Counted from the stretch's first letter, positions 16,529 through 25,580 are shown. The stretch is DNA of 32,248 nt from Roseomonas sp. 18066 (GCF_902706185.1 NZ_CACSJM010000066.1:1-32248); one strand, 5' to 3'. Program-made: numbers and translations. The notes: generated by a model not told the origin, from the letters alone.

Positions 16529-17623
16529 ATGGTTTTTATTGTAAAAAGTGGTTGCGTCAGGGGTGACGATTTTCTTGTTGACGTTACTGGGCCGATCCAG
16601 GATCTGCAGCGCCTTATCCTGCGTTTCGAAGCGGGGCAAACGCGCTTCGACCTGCATGTCGATCTTGCCGAACCACCGGCCACCCTGAGAATCACGACCG
16701 GTGTGAACGGTGATGCAGGCGACGGCAGCCTGCACCTCGCTTTGCCCATCGAGCAGGTTCCTCAAGCATTTACAAAACTGTCGGTCCTGGTCCCGAGTGG
16801 CGAGAAGTATCGGAAAATTCCATCTGAGCCTGGAAGCTTCTTCCTGAAAAACCTCTACGCGGAAACGGCCGAGGAATTTGCCAGCCATTTCTACCGCAAC
16901 CGGCATCGGGTGAAAGACAAGGAAACGCTCGCCTTTGCGGCGGAGCAGATCCTCCGCCATTACACCCTCGATCCCGCGCATCGCGCTGTCTGCCTGGTCA
17001 TTTTCTGCTACCGCGCTATCGATTTCGCATCGCGGCCGATGGCGGAGCGTGCCCTTCGCTACGCGGAGACGATTGAAGCCGAGCTTCCGAAGCTGCCCGT
17101 CGATGGCAATGTCCGCAGCGACCGTCACCATCTGACCATGTCGGTCAATCTGGCGCTGTGGCATCTTCATCTCTTCATGGAAGACGGGACCGCGCTGCTG
17201 CGGCGCTTGCAGTCGGGATACAAGTACATGACGTCGGTCGAGGAACCCTGGGCGGTCATGGCTTTCAACAGCTGCCGCACCTGCCTGCTCCTGGGCTATT
17301 TTCTGGAGCGCATGGGCGATCCCGGCAAGGCGCGCGGCTTGTTCCGAAAGAACCTCGACTTCTACAAGAAGGCGATGCAGCGCGCCGAGCGCTTCTCGAC
17401 GCATTTTCTTGAGATGGTGCAGGCGCACCATGCGGTCTATCTGTCGCTGCTATCGGTGGAAAAAATCCGCGATGGGGAAGGCCAGATCGACTTGGATACG
17501 TTGTTCGACGCTGTCTCGCGCACCAAGGATGGCGAGGTCGGCGACAGCATGAAGCAGAAGCTGGGTCGCCTGCTGGACGCCGCCCACGCGCCGCGGCCCA
17601 GCCTGGCAGGCGCGGAAGGCTGA
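16529..17623 (+). CDS. Protein of unknown function, glycan locus
   Basis: 364 aa from the ATG at 16529, chosen because GGAGAG ends 4 bases upstream. In-frame ATGs at 16406 and 16514 would add Arg/Trp-rich sequence with no Shine-Dalgarno. I do not recognise the family. The N-terminal ~110 residues look beta-rich (GDDFLVDVTGPIQDLQRLIL, TRFDLHVDLAEPPATLRITT). From about 125 on it is helical, with TPR-like pairs (YFLERMGDPGKARGLFRKNL, LALWHLHLFMEDGTALLRR). No signal peptide or membrane segment is seen. Codon use is visibly less GC-biased in the 5' third than in its neighbours, hinting at different ancestry. It is divergent from the GT operon and convergent with the GT2-GT4 gene, so a role in the glycan pathway is likely by context only. 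Confidence 0.7.
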   Translation: MVFIVKSGCVRGDDFLVDVTGPIQDLQRLILRFEAGQTRFDLHVDLAEPPATLRITTGVNGDAGDGSLHLALPIEQVPQAFTKLSVLVPSGEKYRKIPSEPGSFFLKNLYAETAEEFASHFYRNRHRVKDKETLAFAAEQILRHYTLDPAHRAVCLVIFCYRAIDFASRPMAERALRYAETIEAELPKLPVDGNVRSDRHHLTMSVNLALWHLHLFMEDGTALLRRLQSGYKYMTSVEEPWAVMAFNSCRTCLLLGYFLERMGDPGKARGLFRKNLDFYKKAMQRAERFSTHFLEMVQAHHAVYLSLLSVEKIRDGEGQIDLDTLFDAVSRTKDGEVGDSMKQKLGRLLDAAHAPRPSLAGAEG

Positions 17624-17629
17624 GCTAGA

Positions 17630-17673
17630 GCGTGACGGCTTGAGGTGGAATCACCGAAAAGCCTGAATCACGC
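17630..17673. repeat. Interrupted palindrome, part 1 of composite element
   Basis: Nested complementary pairs GCGTGA/TCACGC (17630 and 17668), GGCTT/AAGCC (17637 and 17659) and GGTG/CACC (17644 and 17652) enclose the loop GAAT. Together they fold the whole 44 bases into one long hairpin just after the stop of the unknown gene. It looks like a dispersed intergenic repeat rather than a simple terminator. Confidence 0.7.
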
Positions 17674-17689
17674 GATCGAACAAAACCCC

Positions 17690-17729
17690 AGAGCATGCTG
17701 TCTTCGTCTATCCGAAGACAGCATGCTCT
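17690..17729. terminator. Perfect 17-bp stem hairpin between convergent genes
   Basis: AGAGCATGCTGTCTTCG (17690-17706) and its exact complement (17713-17729) flank the 6-base loop TCTATC. The right arm overlaps the TAG stop of the leftward GT2-GT4 gene. It could end transcription from both sides, but it lacks a T-run, and the length and perfection of the stem suggest a mobile palindromic repeat. Confidence 0.7.
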
Positions 17730-20700
17730 AGCCGCTCACCCAGACCCGCATCCGCCGTGCGGCCGCCTCGGCTCGCGGCGTCGTCTCCGGCGCTTCCCCC
17801 GCACCGAACCGCGCCAGTTCCTGTTGGAAGGCGATCGGCATGGCGCCGAGGTCGAGCACCGGCAGCGGCCATGCGGCCTCGCCCGGCTGCGACAGCGCCA
17901 GCGCCGCGCGGGTTGTGCGCGGCCAGGCCTCGACCCGCCCGGGGGGCGGCGGTGTCGCGCTGCAGAACAGGCAGGCGAGACCCTGGGCCGCGGCATGGGC
18001 CAGCACCTGCTGCGCCAGCCCGCTGTCCAGCCGGTCGGCCAGCAGCACCAGCCCGGCGGTGCCTTCGGCCAGGGCGAGCTCGCTGTCCAGCGAGGCCACC
18101 GCGTGGAACAGCACCGGGGACGCCGCGATGTTGCGCAGCGCCGGCGGCAGCGGCCCGCGGCGGCCGCGCAGGTCCCACAGCAGCCAGGTCTGCGGCGGCC
18201 GATAGGGCTCGGCGAAGGCCAAGCGGCGATGCGCCACCTCGCGATAGAGCAGGTCGTAGTCGCGCGCCATGGCGCGGATGTTGCGGGCGCCGGCGGCCTC
18301 GCTGGCCTGCCAGGACCGCAATTCTTCCAGCCGCCGGTCGACGCCGGCCAGGTCAGCCGCCGCCGTCAGCACCGCTTCCAGCAAAGCGGAAGGCTCGCGC
18401 GTCTCGAACAGCCAGCCGCCGCCCTGGGCGCGGATGCGCTCGCCGACCGCGCCCAGGTCCAGCGCGAAGACCGGCAGCCCCGCCGCCCAGAGCTCTGTCA
18501 GCGTGTGGCAATAGGTCTCGGGCCAGATCGACAGCACGGCGCCGAACTGCACGTCGAGCGTCTCGACACGGTCCAAAAATTCGTCGCGGGCGTAGCGGCC
18601 GTGCAGCATCAGGCCGGGCGCCTCGCGCAGCGCGCCGGCATCGCCCAGGATATGGAACTCGAGGCGGCGGCCCTGGTCCAGCGCCACCATCGCCTCGATC
18701 AGCCTGGCGCCCTTGGCGGCCGAGATATTCCCCGGCACCAGGATCCGCGCCACGCCATCGGCCGGCGCCGCCGCGCGGGGGGCGGGGGCCAGGAAGCTTT
18801 CGAAGCTGCGGCCATGCGCCAGGACCCGGAAGTCGCGCTCGGCCAGCGCCGGATAGGAGGCCGTGATCACCTCCCGCGCATGGGCCGAGGTGGTGACGAA
18901 GGCGTCGCAGGCCGCCAGCGCCGGCCGGATCATCTCCCGCCAGCGATGGACGAAGTTGTTGCGCAGCGGCGGGACCTGGTCGGCCGGCCAGAGCTCGGCG
19001 CGGCATTCGGCCTCGCCCTGGGTGCAGACGCCGCCGCAATGGCGCATCTCGCCATCCAGCAGCTTGATGGTCGGGCAGACGATGTAGAAGTCGTGCAGCG
19101 ACAGCACCACGGGGATGCCGAGCGCGCGCGCCACCTCCGGCAGGCCGAGGCCATGCCAGGCCAGGTGGCGGATATGCAGCAGCTCGATCGCGTGCAGCAG
19201 CAGCCATCCGGCGATGATGGCGTCGTATTGCGCGCTGCGGTGGACGGCCATCTGGATCGGCGCGTCCAGCGCGCGCTGCTCGACCGGCTGCAGGATGCCG
19301 TCGATCAGGCGCTGCAGGGTCAGCTGCTGGCCGTTGCAGACCAGCAGCCAGGGCTCGTAGCGATCCTCCAGCCCCAGCATCAGGTCCATGTTGGTCTGCG
19401 GCGTGCCGCCGGATTCCGTCGAGATGACGAACAGCACCCGCGGCCGCGGCGCCGTGGCGCCCTGGAAGGCCAGCCGCACCCGCCAGCGCATCGCCAGCTG
19501 CCGCGGATCCTTCTGGAAGACGCCGATCAGCGGCTTGTATTCGGGGAAGCGGGCGTCGAGCCGGGCGCGGCCCTCGCGCAGCAGATTGGTCCGCGCCGCG
19601 CCGAAGCTGGCCGATTGCCGGTGCAGGACGTAGGTGCGGTCGTCGACCACATGCTGCCAGCCGGCGCGCAGCGCCCGCATGCAGAGGTCGTTCTCCTCGC
19701 CATAGCCGCGCGGGAAGGCCTCGACATCGAGCACGCCGACCGCGTCCAGAGCGTCGCGCCGCAGAAACAGACAAAAACCGTGGCCGGTCGGCACTTCCGG
19801 ATAGGCGGCGCGCGCCGCCTGGGTCACCAGCCGCCCGATATCCACGGTCGACAGCCCGCGCGGCAGGACATTCGCGCCCCCGAGCCTGGGCGCCGAGAAA
19901 GCGCCCGCATTGTCCGACAGCGGCGAGGCGCTGGCGGTGCGTGGGCTGGCATAGGCGGCGGCCGTCAGCCCTTCCAGCCAGCGCGGCGGCAGCAGCGTGT
20001 CGGAATTCAGCAGCACCACGTCGCGACGGCCCGCGGCCTCGATGCCGCGGTTGCAGGTGCCGGTGAAGCCGAGGTTCTTTTCATTCCGCAGCACGCGGAT
20101 GTTGCGGCGGCCCTCATAGGGCGCCAGCACCTCGGCGACGCGGGGGTCGGGGCTGGCATCGTCAATCAGAAGCAGCTCGGCATCGCCGCCGGTCTCGGCG
20201 ACCAGGGTTCTGAGGCAGGCGGCCAGGTCGTCCGGCGCGTTGTAGATGGGGATGACGATGGCGACCTGCGGCCGGCGGGTGGCGAGGCTTTGCCAGGGCC
20301 CTTCGGCGCGCCCGCGCGTGGCGGGCAGCGGCGGCAGCTCCAGCGGCTCGCCGGGCAGGGGGGAACGCTCGCCGGCGATGCGGGCGGTGACGGTCAGCGG
20401 GCCGCCATCGCGCGGCTGGCTGGCGATCGGGAAGACGAAGCCGCCCTGGCCGTTGGTGGTGCCGCGGTCCTGCAGGTCCTTGCGGTGCCGCGCCGCCGGG
20501 ATGGTGTCGTAGATCACCCCGTCCAGCAGGATCTCGACCGCCGGCACCGCCCAGCGCGGCTCGCGGAAGGCGGCCCAGCCGCGCACCGCGCCCTCGTGGA
20601 AGGTCTCGAGCCGGCCGAGCGAGACCGGGGCGAAGCTCGCCTCCTTCTCGGCGACCTTCCTGCCGGAGCTCTCCAGCACCAGGCGCATCGCGGCGCCGGG

Positions 20701-21249
20701 CTTGAAGGGCTGCGCCTCGGCGACCGCGCGCGCCAGGGCGACGGCGGTGATGGCGAAGCCATGCGGCCGGTCGGGACGCGGCTGGCCGCCGGTCAGGTCG
20801 GGGCGGGTGATGGTCGGCGTCACGGCCAGGCGGGTGCCGTCGGGCAGGATGACCGCGGCCTCGCCGGTGCCGTGCCACAGCGCCGGGTCGATCAGCCAGC
20901 CGGAGATGCTGGCCTGGCCCACCGCCTCCAGCGCGCCCTGCGGCGCGAAGGGGGCCCAGCGATCGGCGGTGATCGCGACCTCGCCCTCGACGACCAGGCT
21001 GAGCGGCGCGGCGGGCGGCGTGGCGCCGGCCCAGGGGAAATCCTCGCGGAAGGCCAGGAAGCGCGGGCCCTCCTCCTTGTCCGGCAGGTCGCGGCGGGGA
21101 AACCAGTGGCCGATCGGAAAGCTGTCGGCGCCAGCCTGCAGCAGGATGCGCGCCGGCCAGTCGCGGTCGCGCGGCAGCGCCAGCCAGCCCGAGATCATCA
21201 GGAAGCCGCTGCCGAAAGCCATGCTGTCGATGGCCGCCTTGAAGGCCAT
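17728..21249 (-). CDS. Bifunctional GT2-GT4 glycosyltransferase
   Basis: About 1173 aa from the ATG at 21249, with AGGGA about 7 bases upstream; a GTG at 21300 has no such signal. Residues 1-310 contain three GW units (MISGWLALPRD near 20, SISGWLIDPALW near 120, AVRGWAAFREPRW near 220). Residues about 325-560 form a family 2 GT-A domain (VAIVIPIYNAPDDLAACLRT, LLIDDASPDPRV, NLGFTGTCNRGIEAA, then VLLNSDTLLPPRWLEGL in the DXD region). Residues about 600-1000 form a family 4 GT-B domain (VLFVISTESGGTPQTNMDLM, LSLHDFYIVCPT, ILVPGNISAAKGARLIEAM, and the E-x7-E stretch PETYCHTLTELWAAGLP). It could add two successive sugars. It lies 116 bases after ugd on the same strand and is probably the last gene of the rml-ugd operon. 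Confidence 0.87.
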   Translation of the reverse strand: MAFKAAIDSMAFGSGFLMISGWLALPRDRDWPARILLQAGADSFPIGHWFPRRDLPDKEEGPRFLAFREDFPWAGATPPAAPLSLVVEGEVAITADRWAPFAPQGALEAVGQASISGWLIDPALWHGTGEAAVILPDGTRLAVTPTITRPDLTGGQPRPDRPHGFAITAVALARAVAEAQPFKPGAAMRLVLESSGRKVAEKEASFAPVSLGRLETFHEGAVRGWAAFREPRWAVPAVEILLDGVIYDTIPAARHRKDLQDRGTTNGQGGFVFPIASQPRDGGPLTVTARIAGERSPLPGEPLELPPLPATRGRAEGPWQSLATRRPQVAIVIPIYNAPDDLAACLRTLVAETGGDAELLLIDDASPDPRVAEVLAPYEGRRNIRVLRNEKNLGFTGTCNRGIEAAGRRDVVLLNSDTLLPPRWLEGLTAAAYASPRTASASPLSDNAGAFSAPRLGGANVLPRGLSTVDIGRLVTQAARAAYPEVPTGHGFCLFLRRDALDAVGVLDVEAFPRGYGEENDLCMRALRAGWQHVVDDRTYVLHRQSASFGAARTNLLREGRARLDARFPEYKPLIGVFQKDPRQLAMRWRVRLAFQGATAPRPRVLFVISTESGGTPQTNMDLMLGLEDRYEPWLLVCNGQQLTLQRLIDGILQPVEQRALDAPIQMAVHRSAQYDAIIAGWLLLHAIELLHIRHLAWHGLGLPEVARALGIPVVLSLHDFYIVCPTIKLLDGEMRHCGGVCTQGEAECRAELWPADQVPPLRNNFVHRWREMIRPALAACDAFVTTSAHAREVITASYPALAERDFRVLAHGRSFESFLAPAPRAAAPADGVARILVPGNISAAKGARLIEAMVALDQGRRLEFHILGDAGALREAPGLMLHGRYARDEFLDRVETLDVQFGAVLSIWPETYCHTLTELWAAGLPVFALDLGAVGERIRAQGGGWLFETREPSALLEAVLTAAADLAGVDRRLEELRSWQASEAAGARNIRAMARDYDLLYREVAHRRLAFAEPYRPPQTWLLWDLRGRRGPLPPALRNIAASPVLFHAVASLDSELALAEGTAGLVLLADRLDSGLAQQVLAHAAAQGLACLFCSATPPPPGRVEAWPRTTRAALALSQPGEAAWPLPVLDLGAMPIAFQQELARFGAGEAPETTPRAEAAARRMRVWVSG

Positions 21250-21321
21250 GCCGCGTCCCTGCCGTTCTGGCCCGCCATTCACGTCCGTCGCGGCGGCCAC
21301 CGGGCAGGACAGCCGCCGCGG

Positions 21322-21350
21322 CCCGGCCGGCCCTTATCGGGCCGCCCGGG
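21322..21350 (-). terminator. GC-rich hairpin between ugd and the GT2-GT4 gene
   Basis: CCCGGCCGGCCC (21322-21333) and GGGCCGCCCGGG (21339-21350) pair with one mismatch around the loop TTATC. It sits between the ugd stop (21366) and the next start (21249). No U-run follows, so it is more likely a partial terminator or mRNA-processing hairpin than a full stop. Confidence 0.45.
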
Positions 21351-21365
21351 CAAGCTGGGCACGCC

Positions 21366-22670
21366 TCAGGGGCGGCCGATCGAGGAATAGTCGAAGCCGG
21401 TCTCGCGCATCGCCTCGGGGTCCCAGACATTGCGCAGGTCACAGACGACCTTGCCCGTCATGGCGGCCTTGAGCTTCTCCGGCGACAGGGCGCGGAACTC
21501 GTTCCACTCGGTGATCAGCACCAGGGCCTCGGCACCGCGGGCGGCGTCCAGCGCGTTCTCGGCCCAATGCACGCCGGCCGGCAGCGACTGCTTGCCATGG
21601 GCGGGCTGCGGGTCATAGGCGCGCACCGTGGCGCCAGCGGCGATCAGCGCCGGCAGGATGACCAGCGACGGCGCGTCGCGCATGTCGTCGGTCTCCGGCT
21701 TGAAGGTCACGCCGAGCACGGCGATGGTCTTGCCGGCGACCGAGCCACCGCAGGCGGCGATGACGCGCTCGGCCATCTGTGCCTTGCGGGCCTCGTTGGC
21801 GGCGATGGTCTGCTCGACGATGGTCGCCGGCGCGCCCAGCTCCTGCGCGGTGCGGGCCAGGGCCAGCGTGTCCTTCGGGAAGCAGGAGCCGCCATAGCCG
21901 GGGCCGGCATGCAGGAATTTTCTTCCAATTCGCCCGTCGAGGCCCATGCCGCGGGCGACATCGTGGACGTTGGCGCCGGCCTTCTCGCAGAGATCGGCCA
22001 TCTGGTTGATGAAGGTGATCTTCACCGCCAGGAAGGCGTTCGCCGCATACTTGATCAGCTCGGCGGTCTCGAGCGCGGTGGCCAGCACCGGCGTCTCGAT
22101 CAGGTAGAGCGGGCGGTAGAGCTTCTTCAGCACGGTCAGCGCGCGCTCGGAATCGACGCCGACGACGACGCGATCAGGGCGCATGAAATCGCCGATCGCA
22201 TTGCCTTCGCGCAGGAATTCCGGGTTCGAGGCGACCTCGATCGCCAGGTCCGGCCGCGCCTTGCGGACGATTTCCTTGACCTTGCGGCCAGTGCCGACGG
22301 GCACGGTCGACTTGGTGACGAGGACGATCGGCCCCTCGGCAGCGAGAGCGACCTGCTCGGCGGCGGCGAAGACGTAGGAAAGATCGGCATGCCCATCGCC
22401 GCGCCGGGTCGGGGTGCCGACGGCCAGAAAAACCGCCTCGGCGCCGCGGACGGCTTCCTTCAGGTCGGTGGTGAAGGTCAGCCGGCCCTCGGCCACGTTC
22501 TCGGCCACCAGCTTGTCGAGGCCGGGCTCATAGATGGGGATGCGGCCCTCGCGCAGCGCCTCGATCTTGCTGATCTCGGTGTCGACGACGCAGACATCGG
22601 TGCCGAACTCGGCGAAGCAGGCTCCGGAGACGAGGCCGACATAGCCGGCCCCGATCATGGCAATCTTCAC
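21366..22670 (-). CDS. ugd: UDP-glucose 6-dehydrogenase
   Basis: 434 aa. Oxidises UDP-glucose to UDP-glucuronate with two NAD+ in the cytoplasm, providing precursor for acidic polysaccharides. The N-terminal NAD-binding GAGYVG is at residues 7-12. VTKSTVPVGTG (about 118-128) and EFLREGNA follow, and the active-site cysteine is Cys263 in GPGYGGSCFPKD. The C-terminal UDP-binding domain carries VLGVTFKPETDDMRDAPS. Length is normal for the family. The start is a GTG whose last two bases lie in the TGA stop of rmlA (GTGA overlap), so translation is coupled to the rhamnose genes. Confidence 0.96.
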   Translation of the reverse strand: MKIAMIGAGYVGLVSGACFAEFGTDVCVVDTEISKIEALREGRIPIYEPGLDKLVAENVAEGRLTFTTDLKEAVRGAEAVFLAVGTPTRRGDGHADLSYVFAAAEQVALAAEGPIVLVTKSTVPVGTGRKVKEIVRKARPDLAIEVASNPEFLREGNAIGDFMRPDRVVVGVDSERALTVLKKLYRPLYLIETPVLATALETAELIKYAANAFLAVKITFINQMADLCEKAGANVHDVARGMGLDGRIGRKFLHAGPGYGGSCFPKDTLALARTAQELGAPATIVEQTIAANEARKAQMAERVIAACGGSVAGKTIAVLGVTFKPETDDMRDAPSLVILPALIAAGATVRAYDPQPAHGKQSLPAGVHWAENALDAARGAEALVLITEWNEFRALSPEKLKAAMTGKVVCDLRNVWDPEAMRETGFDYSSIGRP

Positions 22671-23578
22671 GAGGCAGCTCCAGGCAGGCTCTTGGGATGG
22701 GGAACGCTCGACGGCTCATTGGCCAGGCGCAGCAGATGCTGGCCATAGGAGGTCTTGGCGAAGAGCTTGCCGCGAACGCGCAGCTGCTCGACGTCGATGA
22801 AGCCGTTGAGGAAGGCAATCTCTTCCAGGCAGGCGATCGGCAGGCCCTGGCGCTGCTGGATGGCGCGGACAAACTCGCCGGCATCGAGCAGCGAGTCATG
22901 CGTGCCGGTATCCAGCCAGGCATAGCCGCGGCCGAGCTGCTCGACCCGCAGCTTGCCGGCGGCCAGATAGGCCAGGTTGACGTCGGTGATCTCCAGCTCG
23001 CCGCGCGGCGAGGGCTTCACCTGCGCCGCGATGTCGACGACGCTGTTGTCGTAGAAATAGAGGCCGGTCACCGCCCAGTTGGAGCGCGGCTCGGCCGGCT
23101 TCTCGACGATGGACAGCGCCTTCCCCTCGGCGTCGAACTCCACCACGCCGTAGCGATGCGGGTCCTCGACATGATAGGCGAAGACGGTCGCGCCCTCGGG
23201 CCGGGCGCGCGCCGCCTGCATGATGTCGGACAGGTTGGCGCCGTAGAAGATGTTGTCGCCCAGCACCAGGGCCACCGAATCATCGCCGATGAAGTCGCGG
23301 CCGATCAGGAAGGCCTGGGCCAGGCCCTCGGGCTTCGGCTGCTCGGCATAGACGAAGGTGATGCCGTACTGGCTGCCGTCGCCCAGCAGCTTCTCATACA
23401 TCGGCATGAATTCGGGCGAGGTGATGATCAGGATCTCGCGGATGCCGGCCAGCATCAGCACCGAGATCGGATAATAGACCATCGGCTTGTCATAGACCGG
23501 CAGCAGCTGCTTGTTCACCGCGAGGGTCGCGGGATGCAGCCGGGTGCCGGAACCGCCGGCCAGAACAATACCCTTCAT
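22667..23578 (-). CDS. rmlA: Glucose-1-phosphate thymidylyltransferase
   Basis: 303 aa. First enzyme of dTDP-L-rhamnose synthesis: glucose-1-phosphate plus dTTP gives dTDP-glucose. The nucleotide-binding motif LAGGSGTRLHPAT is at residues 6-18, KQLLPVYDKPM follows at about 23-33, and the metal/substrate motif VLGDNIFYG is at about 105-113. EKPAEPRSNWAVTGLYFYD and GYAWLDTGTHDSLLDA are typical of the family. The ATG overlaps the TGA of rmlD (ATGA). Also known as rfbA. Confidence 0.97.
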   Translation of the reverse strand: MKGIVLAGGSGTRLHPATLAVNKQLLPVYDKPMVYYPISVLMLAGIREILIITSPEFMPMYEKLLGDGSQYGITFVYAEQPKPEGLAQAFLIGRDFIGDDSVALVLGDNIFYGANLSDIMQAARARPEGATVFAYHVEDPHRYGVVEFDAEGKALSIVEKPAEPRSNWAVTGLYFYDNSVVDIAAQVKPSPRGELEITDVNLAYLAAGKLRVEQLGRGYAWLDTGTHDSLLDAGEFVRAIQQRQGLPIACLEEIAFLNGFIDVEQLRVRGKLFAKTSYGQHLLRLANEPSSVPHPKSLPGAAS

Positions 23579-24480
23579 CGAATGGTTTCCTGCAGCGGGG
23601 GGCCAATCAGCGTGGTCAAGGTCTCGTCCAGGCGGGCGCGCCAGTCGCCGGCGGGAATGCCGTGCACCGCCTGCAGATGGCCGCAGTCGAGCCGGCCATC
23701 GGCGGGGCGCATCGCCCGGGTCGGGTAGTCGGCGGTGCCGATCGCCTTGAGCGTGGGCACCTTGTGGCCGCGGGCCGCGGCGCCGGCGAAGATCGCCTCG
23801 GCGAAGCCGTGCCAGGTGGTGTGCGGCGCGCCGGTCAGGTGGAACAGGCCGAAGCGCGGGTCGCCGGCCTCGGCCTTCACCAGATGCGGCGCCATGACGC
23901 GGACCGCCTCGGCCAGGTCGGCGGCGAAGGTCGGCGCGCCATGCTGGTCGGCGACGACGCCCACCTCGTCGCGGGTCACGGCCAGCCGCAGCATGGTCTT
24001 GACGAAATTATTGCCGTCGGCCGAGCAGACCCAGGCGGTGCGCAGGATGACGCTGCGCGGATTGGCGGCCATGACGGCGCGCTCGCCCTGCAGCTTGGAC
24101 AGGCCATAGACGCCCTGCGGCCCCGGCGCGTCGGTCTCGCGATAGGGCGCGCCGCCCAGGCCGGAGAAGACATAGTCGGTCGAGTAATGCACGAAGGGGG
24201 CGCCGATGGCGGCAGCCTCGGCGGCCAGCCAGGCCGCGCCGTCGCGGTTGACCGCGAAGGCGAGCGCAGTGTCGTCCTCGGCCTTGTCGACGGCGGTATA
24301 GGCGGCGGCGTTGATCACCAGCTCCGGCCGGGCGGCGGCGACGGCGGCGGCCAGGCTCTCGCGCGAGGTCAGGTCGAGCTCCGGCGGCTCGAGCGCGGTG
24401 ATCGCATGCCCCTCTGGCTCGAGCGCGCGCAGCAGGGCGCAGGCGACCTGGCCGATGCGCCCGGCGATCAGGATGCGCAT
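23575..24480 (-). CDS. rmlD: dTDP-4-dehydrorhamnose reductase
   Basis: 301 aa. Last enzyme of the pathway: reduces dTDP-4-keto-L-rhamnose to dTDP-L-rhamnose with NAD(P)H. It is a short-chain dehydrogenase fold. The nucleotide-binding stretch is LIAGRIGQVA at the N-terminus, slightly altered from the usual TGxxGQLG. STDYVF is at 100-105 and the catalytic pair is Tyr125-x3-Lys129 in VYGLSKLQGE. The ATG overlaps the rmlB TGA by one base. Also known as rfbD. Confidence 0.95.
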   Translation of the reverse strand: MRILIAGRIGQVACALLRALEPEGHAITALEPPELDLTSRESLAAAVAAARPELVINAAAYTAVDKAEDDTALAFAVNRDGAAWLAAEAAAIGAPFVHYSTDYVFSGLGGAPYRETDAPGPQGVYGLSKLQGERAVMAANPRSVILRTAWVCSADGNNFVKTMLRLAVTRDEVGVVADQHGAPTFAADLAEAVRVMAPHLVKAEAGDPRFGLFHLTGAPHTTWHGFAEAIFAGAAARGHKVPTLKAIGTADYPTRAMRPADGRLDCGHLQAVHGIPAGDWRARLDETLTTLIGPPLQETIR

Positions 24481-25553
24481 CAGCCGGCGGCCTTCGCGGC
24501 GGGCAGCAGGCCGAGGCGCTCGCCGCTATAGACGCGCTCGCGCAGCGGCTGCCACCACCAGTCATTCTCCAGATACCAGGCGATGGTCTTCTCGAGGCCG
24601 GTGCCGAAGGTCTCCGACGGCTCCCAGCCGAGCTCAGCCTTCAGCTTGCTGGCATCGATGGCATAGCGCGCGTCATGGCCGGGGCGGTCGGTGACGAAGC
24701 TGATCAGCCGGCGGCGCGGGCCGGCCGGGTCGGGGCGCAGCCGGTCCAGCGTGTCGCAGATGGCTTCCACCACCTCGATGTTCCGCCGCTCGGAATTGCC
24801 GCCGACATTGTAGGTCTGGCCCGGCTTGCCCCGCTGCAGCACGGCGATCAGCGCGGTGACATGGTCGTCGACGAAGAGCCAGTCGCGCACATTCTCGCCG
24901 CGGCCGTAGACCGGCAGCGGCTTGCCATCCAGCGCGTTCAGGATGGTCAGCGGGATCAGCTTCTCGGGGAAATGGTAGGGCCCGTAATTGTTCGAGCAGT
25001 TGGTCATCAGCGTCGGCAGGCCATAGGTCTCGTGCCAGGCGGCGACCAGATGGTCCGACCCCGCCTTGGTCGCCGAATAGGGCGAGCGCGGCGAATAGGG
25101 GGTGGTCTCGGTGAAATAGCCGGTGGCCCCAAGTGAGCCGAAGACCTCGTCTGTCGAGATATGCAGGAAGCGGAATTTTTCCTTCGCCGCCGCATCCAGG
25201 CCCAGCCAATAGGCCCGGGTGGCTTCCAGCAGCACGAAGGTGCCGACCAGGTTGGTCTGCACGAAGGGCGCGGCGCCGGCGATCGAGCGGTCGACATGGC
25301 TCTCGGCGGCCAGGTGCATCACCGCATCGGGGCGGAACTCGGCCATCGCTTTGGCCATCGCCTCGGCGTCGGCGATGTCGGCCTGCAGGAAGCCGAAGCC
25401 CGGCTTGCCCTCGCAGTCGCGCAAAGAACGACGCTCGCCGGCATAGGTGAGCTTGTCGACCACCAGCACCGCCTCGGCGACCTGGCTGAGGACCAGGCGA
25501 CGGACCAGGGCCGAGCCGATGAAACCGGCGCCGCCGGTGACCAGGATGCGCAT
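24480..25553 (-). CDS. rmlB: dTDP-glucose 4,6-dehydratase
   Basis: 357 aa. Converts dTDP-glucose to dTDP-4-keto-6-deoxy-glucose using bound NAD+. Visible are the Rossmann motif TGGAGFIGS (residues 6-14), LAAESHVDRS (81-90), the STDEVFGS segment (133-140) with the Asp/Glu that drive dehydration, and the catalytic Tyr159-x3-Lys163 in PYSATKAGSDHL. NNYGPYHFPEKLIP and GENVRDWLFVDDH confirm the family. It starts 27 bases after the rmlC stop in the same operon. Also known as rfbB. Confidence 0.97.
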   Translation of the reverse strand: MRILVTGGAGFIGSALVRRLVLSQVAEAVLVVDKLTYAGERRSLRDCEGKPGFGFLQADIADAEAMAKAMAEFRPDAVMHLAAESHVDRSIAGAAPFVQTNLVGTFVLLEATRAYWLGLDAAAKEKFRFLHISTDEVFGSLGATGYFTETTPYSPRSPYSATKAGSDHLVAAWHETYGLPTLMTNCSNNYGPYHFPEKLIPLTILNALDGKPLPVYGRGENVRDWLFVDDHVTALIAVLQRGKPGQTYNVGGNSERRNIEVVEAICDTLDRLRPDPAGPRRRLISFVTDRPGHDARYAIDASKLKAELGWEPSETFGTGLEKTIAWYLENDWWWQPLRERVYSGERLGLLPAAKAAG

Positions 25554-25580
25554 CAGAGGCGTCCTCTCAGAATGCTGACG

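Noticed and set aside
17695..21390. A 1231-aa plus-strand open frame
   Set aside because: Shadow of the GT2-GT4 gene on the other strand; it has no recognisable domain.
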